DNA of 64,000 bases, taken from NCBI RefSeq assembly GCF_009938205.1, contig NZ_AP019654.1, positions 62,001 through 126,000 of the forward strand, given 5' to 3'. Source of the DNA: Vibrio panuliri (GTDB lineage: Bacteria; Pseudomonadota; Gammaproteobacteria; Enterobacterales; Vibrionaceae). Below the pieces are notes generated by a model. That model was not told the origin of the DNA. It saw only the letters and a program-made list of their open reading frames with translations, and searched no databases. A program made the translations under genes and the position numbers. This document shows positions 1 to 9,011 of the stretch, piece after piece; the stretch's first letter is position 1, and each line of letters begins with the position of its first letter.

Positions 1-275
<275 letters not shown>

Positions 276-367
276 ATACAACACCCAAGGGGTTTTGATG
301 GACTCAAAGCAAGAACAAAACTTGATTGTGTAGAGAACACAAAAACAGCTTTCCAGATTAAAGAATT

Positions 368-487
368 TGCTTGGCGACCATAGCGATTTGGACCCACCTG
401 ATTTCCATGCCGAACTCAGAAGTGAAACGAATTAGCGCCGATGGTAGTGTGGGGCTTCCCCATGTGAGAGTAGGACATCGCCAGGCT
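368..487 (+). rRNA. rrf: 5S ribosomal RNA
   Basis: A 120-nt segment begins TGCTTGGCGACCATAGCG and ends ATCGCCAGGCT. It contains the conserved CCGAACTCAGAAGTGAAAC loop and the GCCGATGGTAGTGTGGGG segment of gammaproteobacterial 5S rRNA. The two ends pair as the terminal stem. It is the last rRNA of the operon, with a tRNA gene 90 bases downstream. Confidence 0.97.
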
Positions 488-576
488 TGCTTACCTGTTT
501 TTAGATTTTGAAAAATCTAAAGGCAAAACTAAAACATAGCATTATTAAGTAAGACTAAGTTTTAGGAACAATTTGT

Positions 577-667
577 GGAGAGATGGCTGAGTGGTTGAAA
601 GCACCGGTCTTGAAAACCGGCATACGTTAATAGCGTATCTAGGGTTCAAATCCCTATCTCTCCGCCA
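577..667 (+). tRNA. tRNA-Ser (anticodon UGA)
   Basis: A 91-nt class II tRNA with encoded CCA. The acceptor GGAGAGA pairs with TCTCTCC. The anticodon stem CCGGT/ACCGG encloses the loop CTTGAAA with anticodon TGA at 611-613. A long variable arm (CATACGTTAATAGCGTAT) and the T-loop GGTTCAAATCC are present. It probably forms the distal gene of the rRNA operon, since a rho-independent terminator follows within 10 bases. Confidence 0.97.
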
Positions 668-672
668 CTATT

Positions 673-705
673 AAAAAAGCCCGCTAACATCTAGCGGGCT
701 TTTTG
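673..705 (+). terminator. Rho-independent terminator of the rRNA-tRNA operon
   Basis: The inverted repeat AGCCCGCTA/TAGCGGGCT (678-700) is preceded by an A-run and followed by TTTT. It lies directly after the CCA end of tRNA-Ser. Confidence 0.9.
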
Positions 706-865
706 CTATGTGCTATTCAGGAAAAGATAGGCTGCAGAACTTTATCTAGGGTTGATTGGAGCGACGCGAAAAACGTTGTTAGCCGATGGCGCTTTAAGAC
801 CGCTGCCCATGTGGTTGTGAACCGTGAATCCCTAGTTGTGTTCAACCCGAGCTTTCCGTGACTAT

Positions 866-899
866 TAAAAAAGCCCGCTAATTTCTAGCGGGCTTTTTG
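866..899 (+). terminator. Second, near-identical terminator hairpin
   Basis: The arms AGCCCGCTA (872-880) and TAGCGGGCT (886-894), with the same ACTATTAAAAA lead-in and TTTTTGCTAT tail, copy the terminator about 190 bases upstream. No intact tRNA precedes it. The segment between the two hairpins looks like decayed or unrelated DNA. Confidence 0.7.
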
Positions 900-904
900 C
901 TATT

Positions 905-1223
905 TAACTTTTTGCTATTTAAAATTCTGGCCTATCTTAAAGCTACCCCTCCATCATTGATTCATGCTCGAGTTCCTTCCCTTACTGCACTCTTCATGAA
1001 AGCTTGGGTCTAACGAATTGGTATTGAAATACCGCTCTAGCGATGTGAGCACTCAGTTGTCTTACTCTAGACAGTCATATGACTGGTGTATTCGCTGACT
1101 TTAACGGCTGAGATATGGTGGTACTAATAACAAGTTTGAGGTGCTCGCTTTATAAGGCGTAATGAGGCGGGTTTACTGCTTTCAGGAAGAGTGGTGCTTT
1201 GCAACAAGGCGCTGTTGAGTAGA
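905..1223. other. Intergenic region, no gene recognised
   Basis: About 320 bases between the duplicated terminator and the terminator of the sulfatase gene. I see no ORF with a ribosome binding site, no tRNA-like fold and no clear repeat in it. Confidence 0.5.
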
Positions 1224-1257
1224 TAAAAGGATGAGAGCAAAGCGCTCTCAACCTTTT
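1224..1257 (-). terminator. Rho-independent terminator of the sulfatase gene
   Basis: Read on the minus strand, the stem AAAAGGTTGAGAGC pairs with GCTCTCATCCTTTT and is flanked by A- and T-rich ends. It lies about 12 bases past the stop codon of the gene ending at 1270. Confidence 0.8.
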
Positions 1258-1269
1258 AGAGGGAGGGAT

Positions 1270-3258
1270 TTAGTGAGCCTTAAAACCTTTTAACTCAGCA
1301 TTGATATAAAGCGTTTCTAGCTTCTTAAGTTCGACATCTAAGTTAGGGGTTGGGTTAGCAACACCTTCAATATCAACAGTAAGGTCATGCTCATTTTTCC
1401 ATGGGTAAATGACCGTTCTATTGGCACCATAGCTCGCCCCTGTACTGGTTAACGTCACCCCATTGTTGTGCGCGTAAGGGGTTTGAATGTCGTTAACAGC
1501 AAGCAAGTTGCGGCCCCCAAGAGAGGTGTATGTTGCGTTAGAAAGACTGAACGCATAGAGAGTCGGGAAGATATCTCTATGTGAGCCAATTCGATTGGCT
1601 TGATACTTGTGGGGCGTGTGCGCAAGGATACTCTCTGGAACATAGAGATAGAATGGTACTGAGTGCGCAGTGCCGAGATCCTCTGGAAACGAAATTGAAA
1701 ATTCGCGCAAGCGATGATCGCCAGAAGCGGAAATAAGCGTATTTTCGCCTAAAGACGAACTCTTTATCTCCGACACAAAATCCCCTAGAGCGTCATTTGC
1801 GTATTGATATGTTTCGTAGATCTTACGTGCTTTAGGCTCGTCCATATCTACCTTACGCATCATTTTTTCGCTCACTTTGAGCGCTGCTGGCTGATAGTTA
1901 TCTGGGATTTGATACGGTGGGTGGTTAGTCTGAGTCTGAATCATGATGACTACAGGGCGTTGACTCTGTTTAAGGATTTGCTCAGCAAACTTAAAGGTAT
2001 ACTTATCTGGCGCTCCCCATGTGGCAGAGTATTGCTCCGCTTCTGGAAAAGCTTCATAGATATCTTCTTCTGAGTAGAACTGATCGACACCTTGTAGAGG
2101 TAAATAGTGCTTAAGGTTCCGCCATAGTGGACTGCCACCTGTGATATAGACGATGTCATAGCCAGCCTGTTTATAGGGTAAGAACGCCGTCTCTTTGAGC
2201 ACAGTCTTTTGCTCGCTGCCATGACTAAGCGATGAGATGTTACTATGAAATAGCATCATCGCAATGCTATTGATGGTGCCATCAGTGCCCGATAAGAAGC
2301 GTTCAAAATGAAAATCGCTTTGGTAGTGTGGTCGTAGAGAACCTAGTAGGTCAGTCGTCTTCTCGCTGTCATCAACCAGTAGATTTGTCCCCATACTTTC
2401 CATTAATGCAAATACAACGTTAGGCTTATTGTCGGCCAGATAGTCGTTGTGTGCGGTGGAGTATACGGCGTCAGCTTGTCCGAGTACTTTTTCCATCTGC
2501 TGGTTGTACTCATCTTTCGAAACGCTGTGGAACTTGTCACTCTTTTTGTGGCTACTGCGTGCCCAGTCTAGCGCCAATAAAGCGTTTGGTGTCACCTTGT
2601 TTAACACTTCATAGCTAGAGACGTTGGCATGGTATTGTTTTAAAGGGAACGTGCCAATGGAGCCTCGTGCGAAGATAAAGTAGATCGCGATAGTGATAAC
2701 CAGCGAAATAACTGTGATGATCGGGCTACGTTGCGGCCAAGTCAGCTTGGCAATTTTACGCCAAGCGATCGTCACGAGTTGAGTCGTAATCGCTGTAATG
2801 ACGATTGCGGCTATAGTGGATGTGACAATTGGGTAATCTTGCCACATGGTCGTTAAAACTGCCGAGGTATCATCTTCGACTAAGCCAAAAATAAAGATAT
2901 CAAAATGATTGCTGTATGTTTTGTAGTAGTAGTAGTTGCCGATAGAGGCTGCGGCGGCGATAAAATAAACGATACCACTATAAATAGGGATACAACGCGT
3001 CAACCTTCCAAATAACTTTGTTCCGGCAAAAATAAGACCGAGCAGAAAAAATGGCGCAAAAGCGATGGTAGCCACGCGCATATCAAAGCGAAAACCAATA
3101 ACAATTGATTGTAAGTAATCAGGCAGAACTCGCGAGATTTGTGTCAAATCGCCAATAGAGAAAGTAAATAACTGGCGGGATATCGAAAGTATTAAAGCGA
3201 GTAGCGCAACTTGAACCCATACCAAGCGAACGAGCTTTTGAGCATTGTTTTGGTACAT
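1270..3258 (-). CDS. LTA synthase/sulfatase-family membrane phosphotransferase
   Basis: A 662-residue protein with about five N-terminal transmembrane segments (roughly residues 13-220), a basic linker and a large C-terminal alkaline-phosphatase-fold sulfatase domain (about 275-600). The segment SGTDGT near residue 330 matches the position of the catalytic threonine in LtaS/OpgB-type enzymes, and SGDHR is a late metal-binding motif. Members of this family transfer phosphoglycerol or related groups to envelope glycans or lipids outside the inner membrane. The substrate cannot be told from sequence. I chose the ATG at 3258 over an in-frame TTG at 3303, although neither has a clear Shine-Dalgarno. 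It stands alone, with its own terminator downstream and the AT-rich gap upstream. Confidence 0.85.
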   Translation of the reverse strand: MYQNNAQKLVRLVWVQVALLALILSISRQLFTFSIGDLTQISRVLPDYLQSIVIGFRFDMRVATIAFAPFFLLGLIFAGTKLFGRLTRCIPIYSGIVYFIAAAASIGNYYYYKTYSNHFDIFIFGLVEDDTSAVLTTMWQDYPIVTSTIAAIVITAITTQLVTIAWRKIAKLTWPQRSPIITVISLVITIAIYFIFARGSIGTFPLKQYHANVSSYEVLNKVTPNALLALDWARSSHKKSDKFHSVSKDEYNQQMEKVLGQADAVYSTAHNDYLADNKPNVVFALMESMGTNLLVDDSEKTTDLLGSLRPHYQSDFHFERFLSGTDGTINSIAMMLFHSNISSLSHGSEQKTVLKETAFLPYKQAGYDIVYITGGSPLWRNLKHYLPLQGVDQFYSEEDIYEAFPEAEQYSATWGAPDKYTFKFAEQILKQSQRPVVIMIQTQTNHPPYQIPDNYQPAALKVSEKMMRKVDMDEPKARKIYETYQYANDALGDFVSEIKSSSLGENTLISASGDHRLREFSISFPEDLGTAHSVPFYLYVPESILAHTPHKYQANRIGSHRDIFPTLYAFSLSNATYTSLGGRNLLAVNDIQTPYAHNNGVTLTSTGASYGANRTVIYPWKNEHDLTVDIEGVANPTPNLDVELKKLETLYINAELKGFKAH

Positions 3259-3396
3259 AAAAAAATTAAGAGAGTATTGAGTGATCAGAATTGTAGTAAA
3301 CAAAATATAGATATAAAACTACACGCGCATCACCTTGTTGCGTTACATAATGTTAGCATGGTGAATTGCTCAACATTTTACCACAGGAGACGAACA

Positions 3397-3459
3397 ATGC
3401 TAAAAGCTTGTTACATAGAATATGTGAGCAAGCATGGCGATTTGGATAATTATTACTAA
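3397..3459 (+). CDS. Possible 20-residue small protein or leader peptide
   Basis: The sequence AGGAGA (3385-3390) lies six bases before an ATG that opens a 20-codon reading frame ending in TAA. The peptide is MLKACYIEYVSKHGDLDNYY. The spacing and strength of the ribosome binding site are better than those of several real genes in this window. There is no recognisable family, no transmembrane segment and no clear terminator after it. It may be a translated small protein, a leader peptide or chance. It lies about 140 bases upstream of, and divergent from, the sulfatase gene, and about 700 bases before pdxY. Confidence 0.3.
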   Translation: MLKACYIEYVSKHGDLDNYY

Positions 3460-4140
3460 TTATCTCTTTTCTAAACAAAGTGATTATAGTGAGTTTGCAA
3501 TAAGCTATTGCTATTTAAGATATAAATATATTGATATAGTGATATAAGTTATTGATAATAACTGATGTTAAAGCTATTAATATATGGAGGCCATTGGCCT
3601 GTTGTTAATTTGTTTTACTTAGATTATATATTTATTTAACGATTGTCATGCTGTTATTATTTGCTACCGTCTCTCTTCTCTGTTGAATACGAGATTAAAG
3701 AATATGCATGACTTCTCTTCATTTTCTCGATGGCAATTAGTTTTTCATTCTAAGTAAGCTAACGTGTTCAATATCGTATAATAATATTTACATCAAAATC
3801 CAAAGCTGATGAGTTGAATTTATTCTAAACTTGTTGTTTGGATCACACCCAGTTTTGCTTTGCTAGCAAATTTATATATTTGTTGCAATATTTCTAGATC
3901 GTATTTTCTTAACAAATAGTGGTCGTTCGTCATATAAATAAATAAAATGTCTGTGTTTTTATTTATTTACAACATGACTATTTCTATTGAACGCTGAGTT
4001 GTTCCTTTGAATAAGTAAATGAACTTTAATAGCAGAAACATTGATACGCAGAGTTACTCTATTGTCACTGAATTTCTAAACGAAATACGAGACAAATATC
4101 ATTTGTAAGGTGAGAGTTCTTTCGTATTAGCTTTAAAGTT
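3460..4140. other. AT-rich intergenic region upstream of pdxY
   Basis: Nearly 700 bases of strongly AT-rich DNA with many short ATAT/TATT runs and no credible ORF. It presumably carries the pdxY promoter. I cannot assign specific elements in it. Confidence 0.6.
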
Positions 4141-4155
4141 AAGAGGTTTACATAA

Positions 4156-5043
4156 ATGCGCGGTGTGATTTCGATTCAAAGTCATGTGGTATATGGCCAT
4201 GCGGGAAATAGCTCAGCTGTATTTCCTATGCAACGTATGGGGTTTGAAGTTTTCCCAATTCATACGGTGCAGTTTTCAAATCACACCCAATACTCTGAGG
4301 GTTGGACTGGTCATGCCTTTCCTGCTTCGGATATAGAACAACTGACCCAAGGTCTAGAAAAAATCGGTGCGCTGAAAAAATGTGATGCAGTGGTAACGGG
4401 TTATCAAGGTAGTGTCGACCAATGTGAGATGGTTGCCGACTTGGTAAGGAAAGTGAAAGCTTATAACCCTGCTTCTATTTATGTCTGTGATCCTGTGATG
4501 GGCGCTCCCGATAAAGGCTGTATCGTTAGTGAAGGTATTTCAGATTACCTGCTAAATACTCTGATGCCTATGGCTGACGTTATCGTGCCAAACCAGTTTG
4601 AGCTCAGCCAGTTTGTTGGGATGGAAATCCACAATCTGAATGATGCGGTGGCAGCATGTAAGAAAGCTTTGACTCTAGGTCCGCACATTGTGTTAGTAAA
4701 ACATCTATATTCGATTTCGGATGATAAGTTCTCAATGATGTTAGCGTTTGACGATCAGTGCTTTATTGCACAGCGTCCTCAACTGGATTTCGACAAACCT
4801 CTCGTCGGTGTCGGTGATCTAATTTCATCTCTATTCACTGCAGGTTTACTCAAAGAGTGGTCGGTTGCTCGAGCGTTTAAACACTGTAATGAAGCTGCCT
4901 ATGCCGTAGTGAAGAAGACCCATCAACTAGGTGAATGGGAACTGCAAACTATTGCGGCTCAGGATGAGATTGTTGAGCCAACCGAGAAATTCGAGTTGGG
5001 GAAGTGTGTGCAGGATAATTCTTTCACATACTACTCGATCTAA
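4156..5043 (+). CDS. pdxY: Pyridoxal kinase PdxY
   Basis: A 295-residue cytoplasmic ribokinase-fold enzyme that phosphorylates pyridoxal to pyridoxal 5'-phosphate in the salvage pathway. It aligns along its whole length with Escherichia coli PdxY (287 residues), including [13 protein letters not shown] at the N-terminus, [25 protein letters not shown] and the anion-hole/catalytic aspartate motif GVGD (about residues 221-224). The E. coli motif continues as VTSG and this one as LISS, a mild divergence. The start is supported by AAGAGG nine bases upstream. It is a single gene followed by its own terminator and faces add convergently. Confidence 0.95.
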   Translation: MRGVISIQSHVVYGHAGNSSAVFPMQRMGFEVFPIHTVQFSNHTQYSEGWTGHAFPASDIEQLTQGLEKIGALKKCDAVVTGYQGSVDQCEMVADLVRKVKAYNPASIYVCDPVMGAPDKGCIVSEGISDYLLNTLMPMADVIVPNQFELSQFVGMEIHNLNDAVAACKKALTLGPHIVLVKHLYSISDDKFSMMLAFDDQCFIAQRPQLDFDKPLVGVGDLISSLFTAGLLKEWSVARAFKHCNEAAYAVVKKTHQLGEWELQTIAAQDEIVEPTEKFELGKCVQDNSFTYYSI

Positions 5044-5078
5044 ACGCGCATCATTGCCCTCACCCCCTTTTGCTTTTC

Positions 5079-5122
5079 TAGCCGTTCATTGGACTCTTGC
5101 CGCTGATGAACGGCTTTTTTTG
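5079..5122 (+). terminator. Terminator of pdxY
   Basis: The stem AGCCGTTCAT/ATGAACGGCT (5080-5115) is followed by a T-run, about 40 bases after the pdxY stop codon. Confidence 0.85.
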
Positions 5123-5129
5123 TCAGCAA

Positions 5130-5160
5130 TAAAAAAACCGATACAAAGTATCGGTTTAAA
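5130..5160 (-). terminator. Terminator of add
   Basis: On the minus strand AAACCGATAC pairs with GTATCGGTTT and a T-run follows. It lies just past the add stop codon. Confidence 0.85.
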
Positions 5161-5181
5161 TCTTATGCATTCCGTAATGAG

Positions 5182-6183
5182 TTAGCGATCTGCCACTTTT
5201 TCTCTCAGAGCTTGTTTCTCTTCTGTTGAGATAAAGGCAAGCTCTAGACCATTGATTTGCGCTCGGCGAATTTGCTCTGCTGTCAGCCCTGCTTGTGGTG
5301 CTGCAACTTCGTATTCGTGCGGCAACTCAATACCTTCTACCGCTGGGTCATCCGTATTGATACAAGCCATCACGCCATGGTCAAGGAACTGTTTTAGTGG
5401 GTGGTGAGCTAATGATTCAACGGTACTAGTTTGAATATTTGAGGTTAGGCACGACTCGATACCAATTTTGTGCTCTGCCAAGTAATCCATTAGCTTAGGA
5501 TCGTGAATAGCTTTTACGCCATGACCAATACGGGTGGCACCTAGCTCTTGAATGGCTTGCCACATACTTTCCGATCCTGCCGCTTCACCCGCGTGTACTG
5601 TAACGTTAAGGCCGGCATCTTTTACTTGAGCAAAGTGTTTAACAAAGAGCTCACCTGGTTGGCCTAGCTCATCACCTGCTAAGTCGACAGCAACGATATG
5701 GTCCTTCTGAGTCAGGATTGCGTCGAGCTCTTGCTGACAAGCTTCTGTGCCGAATGTACGGCTCATGATACCGATAAGATTCGCTTTGATGCCAAAGTCA
5801 CGAACACCCGCTTTAACGCCATCAACGACAGCTTCTACAACGCCTGCGACAGGAAGATTATGTTTCATTGCCATGTAGTAAGGTGAAAAACGCAGCTCGG
5901 TATAGTCAATTTGTGCTTTAAGTGCATCTTCCACGTTCTCATAAGCGACACGGCGGCAGGCGTCAAGATCGCCTAGTACAGCGACACCCCAATCGAGTTT
6001 CGACAAGAAAGCGACCAGAGAAGGCTCCGCTTCAACAATTTGTACGTGAGGGGTTAAACCTGCAATGTCGTTCGCTGGTAAAGCAACGCCAAACTTTTGG
6101 CCTAACTCAAGAATAGTTTGAGTACGGATATTTCCGTCAAGATGGCGGTGGAGATCGGTGAGGGGCAAATTCTTAGTTATCAT
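5182..6183 (-). CDS. add: Adenosine deaminase
   Basis: A 333-residue cytoplasmic zinc enzyme that hydrolyses (deoxy)adenosine to (deoxy)inosine in purine salvage. Metal and catalytic motifs of the family are visible: the HRHLDG start (residues 12-17), VTVHAGEA (zinc histidine), ATRIGHG and the late NTDDPAV with the metal-binding aspartate. Length equals the usual bacterial Add. The ATG at 6183 begins [17 protein letters not shown] and is preferred over an in-frame TTG 45 bases upstream, which would translate through a perfect palindrome. That palindrome (6184-6220) abuts the start codon and may regulate the gene. The downstream neighbour pdxY is convergent. Confidence 0.96.
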   Translation of the reverse strand: MITKNLPLTDLHRHLDGNIRTQTILELGQKFGVALPANDIAGLTPHVQIVEAEPSLVAFLSKLDWGVAVLGDLDACRRVAYENVEDALKAQIDYTELRFSPYYMAMKHNLPVAGVVEAVVDGVKAGVRDFGIKANLIGIMSRTFGTEACQQELDAILTQKDHIVAVDLAGDELGQPGELFVKHFAQVKDAGLNVTVHAGEAAGSESMWQAIQELGATRIGHGVKAIHDPKLMDYLAEHKIGIESCLTSNIQTSTVESLAHHPLKQFLDHGVMACINTDDPAVEGIELPHEYEVAAPQAGLTAEQIRRAQINGLELAFISTEEKQALREKVADR

Positions 6184-6220
6184 TATACTTAGCTCAATTG
6201 TGTGATTTGAGCTAAGTATA
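6184..6220 (-). promoter_or_regulatory. Perfect 14-bp inverted repeat abutting the add start codon
   Basis: The arms TATACTTAGCTCAA (6184-6197) and its exact reverse complement (6207-6220) enclose nine bases. The repeat ends immediately at the ATG of add, so in RNA it would fold into a hairpin covering the ribosome binding region. It could equally be a protein operator. Function is inferred from position only. Confidence 0.55.
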
Positions 6221-6278
6221 AGAAGCAAATTACTGAGTGTCAGCCCAATATAACGGCAAAATCAGTGAAAATTGGCCA

Positions 6279-8816
6279 TTACGACTTCATGTTAACTAAA
6301 TTTGTTGGCCATTGTTCAAAAGGAACTGGGCGGCTATATAAGAAACCTTGTCCTTGTGAACACTCAAGTTGTTTGAGCATTTCAGCTTGTTCATGAGTTT
6401 CAATACCCTCAGCAACAATGTCGACTTTCATGCCACGCGTCATGTTAATGATTGCTGCAACAATGGATGTGTCGAGATGGTCATGATCCAATTTGTTGAC
6501 GAATGTGCGATCAATTTTAAGGCAATCAAAGGGTAATTTATGCAAATAGGCTAAAGAGCTATAGCCAGTGCCGAAGTCATCAATTGCGATTTGAATCCCG
6601 AGATCTCTGATCGCCTGCATGTTTTGAATCGTCACAGGGTCGTTGTCAACCAAGCGAGATTCGGTAATTTCTAACGTCAGGTTATGAGCGGGCAGTTTAG
6701 ACTCGGTGAGAACTTTGGTCAGTTGCTCAACCAGTTTTGCTTGTGATAACTGGTTTACGGACAGATTGACATGTAAGTGGAAATCTTGCTCCCATTTTCC
6801 TTGTTGCATCCCTAGAACGGCGTCGTGACATGCTTTGGACAAGACCATTTCACCGATTGAAGAAATAAAGCCGCTCTCCTCTGCCAGAGGAATAAACTCC
6901 AGAGGTGAAATCAAACCTTCTGTGGGGGATAGCCAGCGAGCCAAGGCTTCAGCACCAATCACTTTACCTGATTGAATGTCGACGATCGGCTGATAGTAGG
7001 GAACAAACTCTTGCAGTTCTATTGCCTGCTTTATTTTCGCGAGCATGCGGGTTTTATTGCGTGATTTATCTGCCATCTCAGGCTTGTAGTAGCTTACAGA
7101 AGCCTGTTCTTGCTTGGCATTACTTAAAGCGATGCTGCCATTGCGTAACCATGTTGTCATGGTTTCTTGTTGGTGATCTTTAACCACGCCGAGTGAGACT
7201 TGAAGCACAATGCTCTCTTGCATTAGGCAAAATGGAGCGGCAAACATCTGTTGGATACGTGCTATTGCGAAAGAGATCTCTTCGCTACTTTGTACATTCG
7301 GTAGGTAGATAGCAAACTCATCTCCCCCAATACGGGCGATTAAAGCATCGTCTTCAAATGTTGATTTCATTCGCTCAGCAACGATCACCAGCAATTGATC
7401 GCCACAGAGATGACCGATACTGTCGTTTATATGCCTAAACTTATTGATACCAATTAGGATAAGGCTGCCGTCCAACTGCTCCAGCTTGCTGCAAGTATTG
7501 ACCAGACCTTCTCGGCTATACAGTTTCGTCAGCGAATCATATAAAAGCTGGTTGCTAATCTCATAAAATGACGCTTTAAGGTTATCTGCCATTTCATTAA
7601 AGGCGTGAACGAGCATTGAGGTTTCATAGACGTTACCTGGTTTTGGCAGTTCACTGTCCCAGTTGCCTTGAGCAAGTTGCTTGGCTGCATTTGCGGTGGA
7701 GGTTATCGGTGTCACCGTTCGATTGAAGGCAATCAAGCCAAGTATGATGCCAACAGAGCTGACGATAAAGCCAATTAGCCAACTCTCATGCTGATGATCG
7801 AGCATTGAGCCAAGCAGCTCATGTTCAGAGATTGAAACGCCAATAAACCAGTTAAGCCCTTCGGCGTTTTTATATGGCGTAACGAGGTGAAAATATCGCT
7901 CACCTTCAACATAAGTGGTGAACAGGCGGTGGGCTTGGCTCAGAGCATAAGAATCTGAGTAACTAGCACTGGATTGGATCACTGGATGAGAGCTTTCTGA
8001 GGCAAGCAAACGCTGCCCTTTAAGGCTATGTGTCGTCCCCCAAGAGATAATACTGCCGCCAGTTGAATGAGCGATAAGACGACGAGATTCATCGAACAGA
8101 AAGATGACCGCACCAGTATCTTTCTGTTGCTGACCTAAAAATGTGTTGAATGTACTCAGTTTAACATCACTAACAACAACCCCTTGCAAAGTGTTGCCAT
8201 AATAGACGGGCTCGGTAGCGGAAAGAGTCACTTCTTGGCGTTCATCTGCGTTGGCATATATTGGTGACCATCGTGAGTCATTAATGCCAGCATATGGCTT
8301 GTACCATGGGCGAAAGCGTGGGTCGTAATCTTTAATTACAGAACGAATATTGTTGCTGATCTCATGGCCTTGATAGATCACCAACCCTCGTTGATGAAGG
8401 TGATCTTGCAGCATGAGAGAGTATTCATCATAGGTCTCTTTACGTAGGCCTACATACTCACCGTTTTGTCCGCCAAAGCCGATGTTGTCGAGTTGTGGGA
8501 CATGACTATACAGGTCGCGAAATTTGCTCAACATCGTATTTTGAATTGCTGAGACATCATAGGGTTTGTACAGATGATGGAGTTCAATACTGTGGCTGAG
8601 CGCTAAGCTCGCTTGCATCGGTTGGAATAGGAAGGCTGACAGTTCAAGCTCGACGTTTTCACTCAATGCAGACAGCTGTTTTCGACTGACATCCGAGGCC
8701 ATTTTCTCATAATTGTTGTTCTGCACGACGGTGAGCACCGTAAACGTTGTCAGAAATATCAACAAAAAAGGCAAAACCACCGCTGTTCTTAACGTAAATT
8801 GAGTGTTAAGTGACAT
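6279..8816 (-). CDS. Membrane-bound GGDEF-EAL cyclic-di-GMP protein
   Basis: An 845-residue inner-membrane signalling protein. Order: one N-terminal transmembrane helix (about 9-32), a periplasmic Cache-type sensor (about 35-310), a second helix near 335-355, a HAMP segment, a GGDEF domain (about 420-580) and an EAL domain (about 600-835). The EAL domain keeps EALARW, EITES, DDFGTGYSSL, KIDR and AEGIE, so phosphodiesterase activity is likely. The GGDEF domain has an intact RIGGDEF, but the first metal-binding aspartate of the family motif D-x-D-x-F-K is glycine here (GINKFRHIND), so cyclase activity is doubtful. The ATG at 8816 is chosen because it precedes the first membrane helix; a GTG 75 bases upstream is the alternative. 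Monocistronic. Confidence 0.9.
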   Translation of the reverse strand: MSLNTQFTLRTAVVLPFLLIFLTTFTVLTVVQNNNYEKMASDVSRKQLSALSENVELELSAFLFQPMQASLALSHSIELHHLYKPYDVSAIQNTMLSKFRDLYSHVPQLDNIGFGGQNGEYVGLRKETYDEYSLMLQDHLHQRGLVIYQGHEISNNIRSVIKDYDPRFRPWYKPYAGINDSRWSPIYANADERQEVTLSATEPVYYGNTLQGVVVSDVKLSTFNTFLGQQQKDTGAVIFLFDESRRLIAHSTGGSIISWGTTHSLKGQRLLASESSHPVIQSSASYSDSYALSQAHRLFTTYVEGERYFHLVTPYKNAEGLNWFIGVSISEHELLGSMLDHQHESWLIGFIVSSVGIILGLIAFNRTVTPITSTANAAKQLAQGNWDSELPKPGNVYETSMLVHAFNEMADNLKASFYEISNQLLYDSLTKLYSREGLVNTCSKLEQLDGSLILIGINKFRHINDSIGHLCGDQLLVIVAERMKSTFEDDALIARIGGDEFAIYLPNVQSSEEISFAIARIQQMFAAPFCLMQESIVLQVSLGVVKDHQQETMTTWLRNGSIALSNAKQEQASVSYYKPEMADKSRNKTRMLAKIKQAIELQEFVPYYQPIVDIQSGKVIGAEALARWLSPTEGLISPLEFIPLAEESGFISSIGEMVLSKACHDAVLGMQQGKWEQDFHLHVNLSVNQLSQAKLVEQLTKVLTESKLPAHNLTLEITESRLVDNDPVTIQNMQAIRDLGIQIAIDDFGTGYSSLAYLHKLPFDCLKIDRTFVNKLDHDHLDTSIVAAIINMTRGMKVDIVAEGIETHEQAEMLKQLECSQGQGFLYSRPVPFEQWPTNLVNMKS

Positions 8817-9011
8817 TAATATCAGTTCTTTAAATATGATGTACTGTAATTGTATCGATTTTAATCGATAAGGCGAGTGGTTTGTAGACACCCGCCATAA
8901 GAAATTGACAGATCTATCATTCTAGAGAATAGGTTAATTTTGTCCTTGAATTGACAAAAAAGTGCTGATTTTGGGTTGTGAAACCCGAGTTAAAATGACA
9001 GAACAGAGCGT

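Noticed and set aside
3211..3459. 82-codon ORF on the plus strand
   Set aside because: Its 5' part lies antisense over the start of the sulfatase gene and has no ribosome binding site. Only the last 20 codons, with their own strong site, are kept as a candidate.
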